A stretch of DNA of 64,000 bases from Leifsonia aquatica H1aii (GTDB lineage: Bacteria > Actinomycetota > Actinomycetes > Actinomycetales > Microbacteriaceae), in NCBI RefSeq assembly GCF_000633535.1, contig NZ_AYMR01000007.1:310001-374000 (forward strand). The letters are read 5' to 3'. Below the pieces are notes generated by a model. It searched no databases and was not told the origin of the DNA. It worked only from the letters and a program-made list of their open reading frames with translations. Shown one piece after another: positions 19,294-27,065 of the stretch. Position 1 is the stretch's first letter. Every line of letters begins with the position of its first letter. A program made the position numbers and the translations under genes.

Positions 19294-19425
19294 CACAGTG
19301 TTTTCGGATCGGAGTCCCCGTGGTTCCGGATCGGCGACACCGTGCTCCCCGGTCGACGTCACCGTGCTCCGTCGTCGGCGGCACCGTGCTTTCCGGTCCG
19401 CGGCACCGTGCTCGCCGATCGGCAG
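19294..19425. repeat. Six-unit 22-bp degenerate tandem array upstream of the antiporter
   Basis: Units begin at 19294, 19316, 19338, 19360, 19382 and 19404. The last four each start with CACCGTGCT at an exact 22-bp period, and the first two are diverged (7 of 9 matches in that core). The second half of each unit resembles CCGGATCGGC, partly palindromic. The period equals about two helical turns. The array fills the region between the divergent antiporter and DUF4232 genes. Since 22 is not a multiple of three it does not encode a protein repeat. Confidence 0.85.
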
Positions 19426-19477
19426 GAACCTCGGCGCGCTGCCGCGACGACGCCCGGCAGGCTGATGGGATGGGGGC

Positions 19478-20128
19478 ATGGCCCGTTCACGGAACCTCTC
19501 CTCCGCCCGGCCGCGTCGCGTCGGCGCCGCCGCCTCCCGCTTCGCCGCCGCCGCGCTCGCCGCCGGTGCCGTGGTCCTCGCCATCTCGGGATGCACGCCG
19601 TCGGCGTCGCCGAGCGCATCGCCGTCGGCCTCGACCTCGTCGCCCTCGGGGAGCGCCGCGCCACGGCCCACCGGTACGAGCACCTCCGCTCCGATCGACG
19701 GCCAGTGCGACACGGGCTCCCTCACCGGCAGCATCCAGCCGGGCGAAGGCGGCGCCGCGGGCAGCACGGAGGTCACCCTCGTGCTGACCAACGGCGGGTC
19801 GAGCGCCTGTGCTCTGCAGGGCTGGCCAGGGGTCTCCTTCGTCGGAGACGGCAACGGCACCCAGCTGGGAGCACCGGCCGATCTCGACCGCAGTGCTCCG
19901 CACCCCACCGTGACGCTGCAGCCGGGCGGAACCGCCCAGGCGCCGCTGAAGATCGTGCAGGCGCTCAACTACTCGAAGGCGGACTGCAATCCACAGCAGG
20001 CGGACGGCTTCCGTGTCTACCCGCCCGGCTCGACCGCGTCGCTCTTCGTGAAGGACGCCGATGCGACCGCCTGCCAGTCGGCCTCCATCTCCCTGTTGAC
20101 CGTTGGCGCGCTCGTCCCGGGCGCCTGA
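19478..20128 (+). CDS. DUF4232-containing lipoprotein
   Basis: A 216-residue exported protein with a basic N-terminus, hydrophobic segment and lipobox ISGC (Cys39). A Ser/Pro/Thr-rich linker to about residue 72 precedes a beta-rich DUF4232 domain (LVLTNGGSSACALQGWPGVSFVG, later SASISLLTVGAL) with conserved cysteines. Such proteins are common in actinobacteria and of unknown role at the cell surface. It is divergent from the antiporter and 23 bp before the chloride-channel gene, so the two may share a transcript. Confidence 0.85.
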   Translation: MARSRNLSSARPRRVGAAASRFAAAALAAGAVVLAISGCTPSASPSASPSASTSSPSGSAAPRPTGTSTSAPIDGQCDTGSLTGSIQPGEGGAAGSTEVTLVLTNGGSSACALQGWPGVSFVGDGNGTQLGAPADLDRSAPHPTVTLQPGGTAQAPLKIVQALNYSKADCNPQQADGFRVYPPGSTASLFVKDADATACQSASISLLTVGALVPGA

Positions 20129-20151
20129 CCCGCTCCATTACGCTGGGACGC

Positions 20152-21429
20152 GTGCCTTCCGCCCGAGCCGCGCGCCCGTCCGGCGCCCCCGCCTGGGTGC
20201 TCCGCCTCGTCGTCGTCACCGCCCTCGTCGGCATCGGCGGCGGGATCGGCGGCGCCCTCGTCTATCTCGCCCTGCACGCGATCCAGCATCTGGCGTTCGG
20301 ATACTCGGAGGGCTCGTTCCTCCAGGGTCTGCTGGAGGCCCCGCCGGTCAGCAGGGTCGTCGCGCTGATCGTCGCCGGCGTCATCGGCGGCGTCGGCTGG
20401 TGGCTGCTCCGCCGGTGGGGGAGGCGACGGCCGGAGCACGCCGTCGTCTCGGTCGAGGCCTCCGTCGGCGGTCGCCGCATGCCCGTCGTCGTGACGCTGG
20501 TGAACGCCGGGCTGCAGATCGTGATCGTCGGCCTCGGGGCGTCGATCGGTCGTGAGGTGGCGCCCCGGGAGGTCGCTGCGCTCTGGGCGGGCTGGCTCTC
20601 GGAACGCGCCGGAGTGACCGCGCGCGAACGGCGCATCCTGGTCGCCTGCGGCGCGGGCGCCGGCCTCGCCGCCGTCTACAACGTCCCGCTCGGCGGGGCC
20701 GTCTTCGCCGTCGAGATCCTGCTCGCCGAGGTCAGCTTCGCCACCGTGCTCCCGGCCCTCGCGACGTCGGCCATCGCGGCGTTGGTGGCGCGCATCGTCG
20801 TCCCGGCCAATCCCCTGTACGTGGTCGAGCAGGTGCCGCTCACGCCGACGATCGTGATCTGGTCGGTGCTGGCCGGCCCGGTCCTCGGGCTCGCGGCCGT
20901 CGGTTTCGTGAAGCTCGCGGCGTTCGCCCAGCGGCACCGACCGAGATCCTGGGGCATCCTCATCGTCATGCCGCTGGTGTTCGCGGCCGTCGGGGTGGTC
21001 TCGCTGTGGCTTCCGGCGATCCTGGGCAACGGCCGTTCGCTCGGCCAGCTGGCATTCACGGCGACCATCCCGGTGCTGCTGGTCCTGGCCATCACCCTCG
21101 TGAAGACGGTGTCGACCGTCGGCACCATCGGCGCCGGAGCCGCAGGCGGGACGCTGACGCCGTCGCTGGCCATCGGCGCCGGGCTCGGGCTCACGATCGG
21201 CGCGGCGTGGGATCTGCTCTGGCCCGGTGCTCCGCTCGCCGGGTTCGCGCTGATCGGCGCGGCAGCCTTCCTGGCCGTCACCATGCGAGCGCCCCTGACG
21301 GCCCTCGTGCTCGTCCTGGAGTTCACGAACCAAGGGCTCCAGTTGCTCGCGCCGATCATGCTCTGCATCGCGGGCGCGGTCGCGGTCGGCTACCTGATGG
21401 AGCGCGGGCGCGTCACCGGTGTCGCGTAG
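20152..21429 (+). CDS. ClC-family chloride channel / transporter
   Basis: This 425-residue membrane protein of the ClC family has about 14-18 membrane-embedded segments. Motifs seen are GLGASIGREVAPREVAAL (equivalent to the GREGP selectivity loop with its gating glutamate), NVPLGGAVFAVEILL, and GAGAAGGTLTPSLAIGA. It could exchange Cl- for H+ or act as a channel. The start is GTG 20152; TACGCT seven bases upstream suggests a leaderless or nearly leaderless mRNA. A far longer open frame upstream overlaps two other genes and is not coding. Confidence 0.93.
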   Translation: MPSARAARPSGAPAWVLRLVVVTALVGIGGGIGGALVYLALHAIQHLAFGYSEGSFLQGLLEAPPVSRVVALIVAGVIGGVGWWLLRRWGRRRPEHAVVSVEASVGGRRMPVVVTLVNAGLQIVIVGLGASIGREVAPREVAALWAGWLSERAGVTARERRILVACGAGAGLAAVYNVPLGGAVFAVEILLAEVSFATVLPALATSAIAALVARIVVPANPLYVVEQVPLTPTIVIWSVLAGPVLGLAAVGFVKLAAFAQRHRPRSWGILIVMPLVFAAVGVVSLWLPAILGNGRSLGQLAFTATIPVLLVLAITLVKTVSTVGTIGAGAAGGTLTPSLAIGAGLGLTIGAAWDLLWPGAPLAGFALIGAAAFLAVTMRAPLTALVLVLEFTNQGLQLLAPIMLCIAGAVAVGYLMERGRVTGVA

Positions 21430-21440
21430 GCGGGCCAGGA

Positions 21441-21478
21441 CGGACGGCCCACGCACCGCAGGGTGTGTGGGCCATCCG
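21441..21478. terminator. Bidirectional terminator between clC and the HtaA-like gene
   Basis: Arms GGACGGCCCACGCACC (21442-21457) and GGTGTGTGGGCCATCC (21462-21477) pair over 16 bp with two G-U pairs around a GCAG loop. They lie between convergent genes. Confidence 0.8.
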
Positions 21479-21492
21479 CCGTCGGGGTGCCG

Positions 21493-23601
21493 CTAGGCGA
21501 CAGGTGGTGTCCGCTCGCCGGCCGCGCGGACACGGCGACGGAGCAGCGCGACGGCCCCGGCCGTCAGCCCGCCGAGGAGCAGGATGCCCGCGCCGGCGAG
21601 CGGGAAGGCGGCGTTCGACCCGGTGCTCGCCAGGGCGCCGGCCGAACCGGCGGTCGTCGTGCCGCTCGTGCTCGTGCTCGTGCCGCTCCCCGCACCGGCG
21701 CCGCCGACCGGGTCGCCCGATCCCGGGGTGCCGCTCCCGTCGCCTCCGCCGGGGGTGCCGCCAGGAGTGCCGCCAGGAGTGCCACCAGGCTCCGGCTGCC
21801 CCACGGCCGCCGCGGTGAACGCGACGGTGAACGGGTTCGGTGCCTTCTTGGCGTCCATGCTCGCTCCGGTGGAGTGCCACCACGAGCGCATGGACGGGTC
21901 GAACCAGTCGATGAACTCGGCCGGGAAGGAGGAGGTGCTGGCACCGTACGCGCGTCCGGCGTACTGGGGAGCCACGGTCAGCGTGACATCGTCGCCCGTG
22001 CGGGCGACGGAGACGCCGCTGAACGTCGCCACGGTCAGCCGGCGGTAGCCGTCGCTGGCGGTGTCGGCGGAGACCGACCAGGCCACGTCCATCGTCAGGG
22101 TGCCGGTGCCGTCGGCCGCCACGGTGAGGACCGGGTTGCCGAGCGTCGAGACGACCTCAGGAGCGAGGGCGGCGTAGTGCCGGAAGCGGAAGCCGTCCGC
22201 CCAGGCGAGAGAGGCGGCTCCCGTCGCCGGGTCGGTCCAGCCCGTGCCGCCCGTGAACACGAAGTCGTCTGCCGCGAGGTCGACCGTGCCCAGGCCCTCG
22301 CGGGTCCAGGCCTTCGCGTACTCGTTGAAGGACCACGACAGCCGGGCGGAGCCGATCGCCGTCGCGCCGGCGGGTGCGGTCGTCGCGGATCCCCGGCTCG
22401 GTCCAGCCCAGGGGTCGTTGGCCGGCGTCTCCGGCGTGGTGCCGCCGTCCTGGCCGGGCGTCACAGGCTGGGCCGTCACGGCGGGGGCGGCGCCCGTGCG
22501 CGTGATGACGCTCATCCTGGCCTTCCCGTAGGGGTGGGTCGCGTAGAGGGTCGTTCCGTCGCCGCTCACCCCGAGCGCCCAGACGTCCGCGTTCGCGGTG
22601 CCGGTCCCCGCGGTGACGCCGAGGGCGGTGAAGTCGAGCGTGTGCGCGACGGTCCAGGTGTCGGGGCTGATCACGGAGAGCGAGTTCGAGAACCCGTTGA
22701 GGGTGTAGACCTCGTGGGTGGCGGGGTTCACCCGGATCGAGCGCGCGGTCTCGCCGACGACGATCGGCGCGCCGAGCCGCTTGGTCGTCTTCGTGTCGAT
22801 CGCGACCACGCGGTCCTCGTCCCAGCTGTCGGTGAGGGTGGACTGGACGACCACGTAGAGCTTCGAGAGCTCCTCGTCGACGGCGAGCAGCGCGGGGCGG
22901 CCGCCGAGCGCCGTGCTGTCGTAGGAGAAGGAGCTGATCGGGATGGCGAGGCTGTCGATCCACCGCCCCGAGACCGTGCTGAAACCGGTGACCACCTTCG
23001 CGCGGCCTTCGGCGATCCAGATCATGCGGTTCGTGGAGTCGTAGACCGCGTCCTTCAGGAGGGGGTACGCCTGGGTCGAGATCGGGATCTCGGCTCCGAC
23101 GGCCCCCGTCGCCGGGTCGACCGGCGTCAGGCCGTCGTCGAGCACGTAGAGCATTCCGCTGTCGGTGTCCTGCACCAGGCCGCTCGCGTAGGCGGGGAGC
23201 CCGGTGATGGTGCGGACGACGGCGCCGGTGGCTGCGTCGACCACGGACAGTGTGCTCCTGCCATAGTGCAGCACGTAGAGGGTGGAACCGTCGGGGCTGA
23301 GCACCACGTTCTCGGGGGCGGCCGTGCCGAGCGGATAGGAGTCCGCGCTCGCGGTCCGGGTGGCACTGTCCAGCCAGGTGACGGCGCCGGGGTCGCCGGA
23401 GACGGGGACGTAGACGCGTGAGCGCTGGTCGTCGACGGCGAGACTGCGTGTCGTCGCGCCGACCGGCACAGTGGTCTCGAGACGGTAGGCGCCGGGGTCC
23501 GCCGAGGCGGCCGTCGCGGCGGGGGAGCCGGCGAGCACGCCGGCCGCTGCGAGTCCGAGCGCCGCGAGGGCGGCGCTCCACGGACGAAGGGATCGTGACA
23601 T
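21493..23601 (-). CDS. Iron-regulated cell-wall-anchored protein: beta-propeller plus HtaA-like domain
   Basis: A 702-residue exported protein. A signal peptide ends near residue 31 (AATAASA). Residues 40-390 form YncE-like beta-propeller blades (VVLSPDGSTLYVLHYG, IRVNPATHEVYTLNG, ALGVSGDGTTLYATHP). Residues 415-600 resemble the HtaA domain of corynebacterial haem-binding proteins (LSWSFNEYAKAW at its start). A Gly/Pro/Thr-rich spacer (604-655) with GGTPGGTPGGTPG follows, then LASTG (657-661), a membrane helix and RRRVR, a sortase signal. Two IdeR/DtxR boxes upstream imply expression under iron starvation. Surface haem or iron capture is therefore likely. No haem transporter genes are next to it. 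Confidence 0.88.
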   Translation of the reverse strand: MSRSLRPWSAALAALGLAAAGVLAGSPAATAASADPGAYRLETTVPVGATTRSLAVDDQRSRVYVPVSGDPGAVTWLDSATRTASADSYPLGTAAPENVVLSPDGSTLYVLHYGRSTLSVVDAATGAVVRTITGLPAYASGLVQDTDSGMLYVLDDGLTPVDPATGAVGAEIPISTQAYPLLKDAVYDSTNRMIWIAEGRAKVVTGFSTVSGRWIDSLAIPISSFSYDSTALGGRPALLAVDEELSKLYVVVQSTLTDSWDEDRVVAIDTKTTKRLGAPIVVGETARSIRVNPATHEVYTLNGFSNSLSVISPDTWTVAHTLDFTALGVTAGTGTANADVWALGVSGDGTTLYATHPYGKARMSVITRTGAAPAVTAQPVTPGQDGGTTPETPANDPWAGPSRGSATTAPAGATAIGSARLSWSFNEYAKAWTREGLGTVDLAADDFVFTGGTGWTDPATGAASLAWADGFRFRHYAALAPEVVSTLGNPVLTVAADGTGTLTMDVAWSVSADTASDGYRRLTVATFSGVSVARTGDDVTLTVAPQYAGRAYGASTSSFPAEFIDWFDPSMRSWWHSTGASMDAKKAPNPFTVAFTAAAVGQPEPGGTPGGTPGGTPGGGDGSGTPGSGDPVGGAGAGSGTSTSTSGTTTAGSAGALASTGSNAAFPLAGAGILLLGGLTAGAVALLRRRVRAAGERTPPVA

Positions 23602-23655
23602 GGGATGGGGAGCTTTCGCTTCGGGAGGGAGGCCGGAGACGGCCGAGACTATTAC

Positions 23656-23689
23656 TTAGGTAAGCCTAAGTGAGGTTAGCCTATCCTTA
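23656..23689 (-). promoter_or_regulatory. Two overlapping IdeR/DtxR iron boxes
   Basis: Against the DtxR/IdeR consensus (TTAGGTTAGCCTAACCTAA, 19 bp), 23656-23674 matches at about 15 positions and 23671-23689 at 16. The first contains the perfect repeat CTTAGG-TAAG-CCTAAG. They lie 55-88 bp upstream of the HtaA-like gene start, where the repressor would block its promoter. Confidence 0.88.
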
Positions 23690-23785
23690 ACTAATCACGA
23701 TCGTCCATTGCGCAGCCCGCTGGGCCAGCACGATGCTCGCCGGACGCGGTGGGCACTCGAGCGCGGTGCGCGGCCGAAGCGCGGT

Positions 23786-23893
23786 TCAGGATCGGGTGCG
23801 GTTCGTTGTTCGCCGCACCCAGAGCACCGCACCGACGAACGTGGCGATGAAGGCGACCGTCCCCAGGGTCACCAGGATGTTCCAGAGGGCCAT
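23786..23893 (-). CDS. Small membrane protein, 35 residues
   Basis: This short minus-strand frame starts MALWNILVTLGTVAF and continues as one hydrophobic helix to VLW, then a basic tail (VRRTTNRTRS). AAGGAG lies six bases before the ATG, an excellent ribosome site. Codon third positions are mostly G or C, as in its neighbours. It looks like a real single-span membrane peptide, but I recognise no family. Confidence 0.55.
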   Translation of the reverse strand: MALWNILVTLGTVAFIATFVGAVLWVRRTTNRTRS

Positions 23894-24228
23894 GACGCTC
23901 CTTGCTCGTCCGCGATCAGTGCGGACGCGAGGTCATCCCATCGTGGCCGGGCGCCCGGGGAAACTCAACGTTTGCCATGCGTGCATTCCGGCGACGCGAC
24001 GGCGCACCTGCGCGTCGTGTATCGAAAAACATGCCGCTCTGAATCGAACGCGGCCGTGAGTCACACCCCGACGGACAGGCCTGCGTGAACGACCGCACCC
24101 ACGCAATCAATCTCCCGACTCGAAGAATCTCGCGCATCGACGACGACCCATAACCGCTCAGGGCCGGTTCGGGTCACCTGAAGCAACTTCCGCATTGGTC
24201 GATCGAGCTTCAACTGGATTACGACGGG
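23894..24228. other. Intergenic stretch without a supported gene
   Basis: About 330 bases of lower GC content. Frames exist on both strands but have poor codon bias, no ribosome sites and no recognisable motifs. It marks the left edge of the accessory segment that continues to about 26.9 kb. Confidence 0.5.
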
Positions 24229-24507
24229 TTGACCAGCACGCCGATCTTGCTGCACTCGGCGCTCAGCGCACTGAACGCCTTTTGGCCTTTGTCGATGGTT
24301 GCCTGGTCGGTTGCAACAACACTCCCGGAGCTCACGAGGATCGCCGCTGACCACAATGCAGACGACCTCACCACGGTGCCGGACATGATCGACGTCGCTA
24401 CCGCCTTCACACAACTGCTGCGCATGCTCCAGGACGCCACCGCGCAGCGCGACTGCCGGCCCGAATTCAACGAGGCGCTGAGGCTGCACGCTCTGCTACT
24501 GTCGTAG
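24229..24507 (+). CDS. Hypothetical protein, doubtful
   Basis: A possible 92-residue helical protein starting at TTG. The second half (LPELTRIAADHNADDL, then MIDVATAFTQLLRML) has natural composition and good third-position GC, but the first half does not, and no clear ribosome site precedes the start. A frame on the opposite strand (24219-24470, ending ALSAECSKIGVLVNPS) is almost as plausible at its C-terminal end. One of the two may be a gene or a remnant. It sits 58 bp before a lipoprotein gene. Confidence 0.3.
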   Translation: MTSTPILLHSALSALNAFWPLSMVAWSVATTLPELTRIAADHNADDLTTVPDMIDVATAFTQLLRMLQDATAQRDCRPEFNEALRLHALLLS

Positions 24508-24565
24508 AGCTTTCGCGTAGTTGGTCGAGGAACGATCGACCAGCCGATTTGGGGGATCTTCGGGG

Positions 24566-25093
24566 ATGTTGAGGCGGGGTTCTACTGCTGTGTCCGTGAG
24601 CGGGCGCGGCAGCGTGAGTGTGGCCGTGCTGGCGATCGTGTTGACTCTGGGTGTCACCGGCTGCTCGCCGGAGCACGAATCACATGGCGAACGCGGCGGT
24701 TCCTCCTCCAGCCCGATGCCTTCATCAGCGACTGCGTCGCCGCGTCATTCGGCACCCCCGCCGCACAGCACGCCCACCTCGACGAACCCGAACTCGCCGG
24801 GGCCGGCTCAGAGCTCGACGCCTAGCGACGAGGCTACCGCTCTCGCCGTCAAGGCGTGCGAGGCCATCCTCCCCGGCCTCTCCGCCGATCGGGTCGCCGT
24901 CGCCACCCCCTTGGCAGTGCAGGCAGCCGCGATCGATTCCACATGGGCACCGCTTGCCACGCGTTTGACGTTCGTGCGAGACCACCCCATCGATCCAAAC
25001 ACTGGGCAGGGGCCGCAGCAGACCATTGATGACTCGCACGCTGCCGCCGACGACTGTTTCACCCTGGCCCACGTCCCTGTCGCCAACGACTGA
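24566..25093 (+). CDS. Hypothetical lipoprotein
   Basis: A 175-residue exported protein. It has a positively charged N-terminus, a hydrophobic stretch and lipobox GVTGC with Cys33, then a Ser/Pro/Thr-rich low-complexity linker to about residue 95, then a small domain (EATALAVKACEAILPGL to the end) with two cysteines. I recognise no family. I prefer ATG 24566; an earlier TTG at 24521 adds 15 residues. It lies 46 bp before the lectin gene, with which it is probably co-transcribed. Confidence 0.65.
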   Translation: MLRRGSTAVSVSGRGSVSVAVLAIVLTLGVTGCSPEHESHGERGGSSSSPMPSSATASPRHSAPPPHSTPTSTNPNSPGPAQSSTPSDEATALAVKACEAILPGLSADRVAVATPLAVQAAAIDSTWAPLATRLTFVRDHPIDPNTGQGPQQTIDDSHAAADDCFTLAHVPVAND

Positions 25094-25139
25094 TCCCGCT
25101 TCGCTGATCGCGCTCTCCACCTCACCAGAAGGACACGAA

Positions 25140-26828
25140 ATGAGAACACCACAACCTCGGGGACGGCTGCACCGTACCTTCGTGTCGATCGTCACCGCCG
25201 TTGCTGTAGCAGTTGCCGGGCTGACGATATCGGTCCCGACTGCCGCCCAGGCTGCCGACTGCGGTGCTCCCTGCATGGGCGTGCCGGCAACCGCCGCCGG
25301 CGCCGCGGCCCAGCTCATCGCCGACAACACGGCCAACAAATTCATCGTCGAGCACGACGAAGCCGACATCATTCCCAAAGAGATCCAGCGGATCGCCGAC
25401 GGGTCGATATCCCAGAACCCCGAATGCGGTATCGATACCCGCACCCTGCAGATGCTGGTGATCATCATCCGCCAGTACGGGCAGGTGCAGATCAGCGATC
25501 TCAGCCGTCGGTGCGCCAACGACGGAAAGGCGACCTGCCTTTCCAACCCCTCGTCGTACCACTGTGTGCCCTACGGCAACGTCAACGCCGTCGACATCAC
25601 CTACGTCGGCAGGGCTCGCACCCGCGGTAACGACGCTGCGTCGTCCGGACTGCTGACGTTCCTCGACACCTTCCTCCCCGCCGGCTCACGCGCCGGTCAG
25701 ATCGCCAACGGCGAGGGAGCAGGACATGTGCCCTGCGGCAACTACACGATGCCGTCCCTCGGCAACATCTCCCGCTTCGCCGACGACTGCACACACCAAC
25801 ACGTCGACCTCGGAAACAGCACCGGCCCACTGCGCAACATCACCACCACCGCGCCCGCCACTCCGTCCACCGATGCCGTGTTCAGTGCGGTGGTCAACCC
25901 CAACGGCAACCAGAATGTGTTCTGGCGCGACAAGTCGAACGGTCACCTGAAGCGCGTCTGGAAGACCGCAACCGGACAGTGGAGCGGCGTCATCGACCAC
26001 GGCTTCGCCATCGGTGGTGCGCCCACCGCTATCTCCACGGGAGGGGGCGGCATCGATGTCTTCTTCGCCGGTACAGATGGACACTTGCGGCACAGCTACT
26101 ACACTGGCGCGACCTGGGTCGACGATGTGGCGATTCCACACATCGGCGGGAGCATCAAGGGGACGATCTCCGCGATTTCCAAGAGCGGCGGCGCAGAGAA
26201 CGTCTTCTGGCGCGACTCCGATGACAAACTCCAGCAGAGCTACTTCGCATCGGGAGGATGGTTCCCGTCTTCGTCGCTGGCGAGCGGCCTGACCGGCTCC
26301 CCGACCGCACTCCTGGCCTCGAGCTCGACCGATGTCTTCTTCCGCGGGGCCGGAAATGCAGCTTTCCACGTCTGGTACGGCACATCCTGGTCCGGCGTGC
26401 AGAGCCTCCCGACCGGCGATGTGGCCGGCGCGATCACCGCGACCATGGGCGGGAACATCGAGAACGTATTCTGGCGTGGCTCGAACGGCACCCTCAACCA
26501 CATCTATGCGGGACCGGCTACAGGAGGATGGAAGGCGAACGGTTCCCTCGCGTCTGGACTCACGGGCGACCCCACGGCCATCACCACCCAAAGCGGTATG
26601 GACGTCTTTTTCGCCGCGTCCAGCTCCTCACTGAATCACGTCTGGTACGGAAACACGTGGTCGCCGGCGCTCGGGATTCCCTACACCAGTGCGGTGAACA
26701 GCGCGATCGCCGCGACGACAAATGGCGCCGGAACCGAGAACGTGTTCTGGATGGGCGACGGCAAACTCTCGCAGAGCTACGTCCTTCCCGGAGGACAGTG
26801 GCTGCCCTCCCCGCCGATCACTCCGTAG
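25140..26828 (+). CDS. Secreted protein with PLL-like lectin beta-propeller
   Basis: A 562-residue exported protein with a signal peptide cleaved near AAQA-A (38/39). Residues 40-235 form a cysteine-rich domain with YHCVPYGNVNAVDI and a later HQHVDLG, reminiscent of the zinc residues of LAS/VanY-type peptidases, though the His-Asp spacing is longer than in that family. Residues 240-562 hold seven repeats of about 45 residues alternating NVFWRD-like and DVFFxG-like strands, the pattern of the PLL fucose-binding lectins (bacterial lectin beta-propeller). AGAAGGA precedes the ATG. It may bind and act on foreign or host glycans; the function is inference. Confidence 0.75.
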   Translation: MRTPQPRGRLHRTFVSIVTAVAVAVAGLTISVPTAAQAADCGAPCMGVPATAAGAAAQLIADNTANKFIVEHDEADIIPKEIQRIADGSISQNPECGIDTRTLQMLVIIIRQYGQVQISDLSRRCANDGKATCLSNPSSYHCVPYGNVNAVDITYVGRARTRGNDAASSGLLTFLDTFLPAGSRAGQIANGEGAGHVPCGNYTMPSLGNISRFADDCTHQHVDLGNSTGPLRNITTTAPATPSTDAVFSAVVNPNGNQNVFWRDKSNGHLKRVWKTATGQWSGVIDHGFAIGGAPTAISTGGGGIDVFFAGTDGHLRHSYYTGATWVDDVAIPHIGGSIKGTISAISKSGGAENVFWRDSDDKLQQSYFASGGWFPSSSLASGLTGSPTALLASSSTDVFFRGAGNAAFHVWYGTSWSGVQSLPTGDVAGAITATMGGNIENVFWRGSNGTLNHIYAGPATGGWKANGSLASGLTGDPTAITTQSGMDVFFAASSSSLNHVWYGNTWSPALGIPYTSAVNSAIAATTNGAGTENVFWMGDGKLSQSYVLPGGQWLPSPPITP

Positions 26829-26840
26829 GTCAATCGGCTG

Positions 26841-26885
26841 TTCGGGAGCGTCCCACCATCGCCGAGGTGGTGTGACGCTCCCGAA
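26841..26885 (+). terminator. Intrinsic terminator after the lectin gene
   Basis: TTCGGGAGCGTC (26841-26852) pairs with GACGCTCCCGAA (26874-26885), with an inner CCACC/GGTGG stem, and TTT follows. It lies 12 bp after the stop codon. Confidence 0.85.
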
Positions 26886-27065
26886 TTTGGAGAGATGAAC
26901 TACGTCAGAACGGCGCCCCGTCCCTGTCCCGCGACAGCTCACCCCGAAGGGCATGGGGTCCGGAAAGCGAGGCGCCCCTCCACTCCCCTGGTCTCACGAC
27001 CGTCGAGTGCATCCGCGCCACCATCTCGATCCGCGCCCGATTCGTCAACGAGCGGAGGCGGCTTC

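Noticed and set aside
19294-19425. Tandem array as a CRISPR
   Set aside because: Units are contiguous 22-bp repeats with no unique spacers and no cas genes are near.
19261-19968. Upstream extension of the antiporter frame
   Set aside because: It passes through the 22-bp array and over the DUF4232 gene. The ATG at 19260 fits the family N-terminus.
18109-20151. Long upstream extension of the ClC frame
   Set aside because: It is antisense to the antiporter and out of frame with the DUF4232 gene. The GTG at 20152 starts the first recognisable ClC helix.
24219-24470. Minus-strand 83-codon frame ending ALSAECSKIGVLVNPS
   Set aside because: The C-terminal part has good codon bias, but the first half does not and there is no ribosome site. 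It is kept only as an alternative to the doubtful plus-strand frame at 24229.
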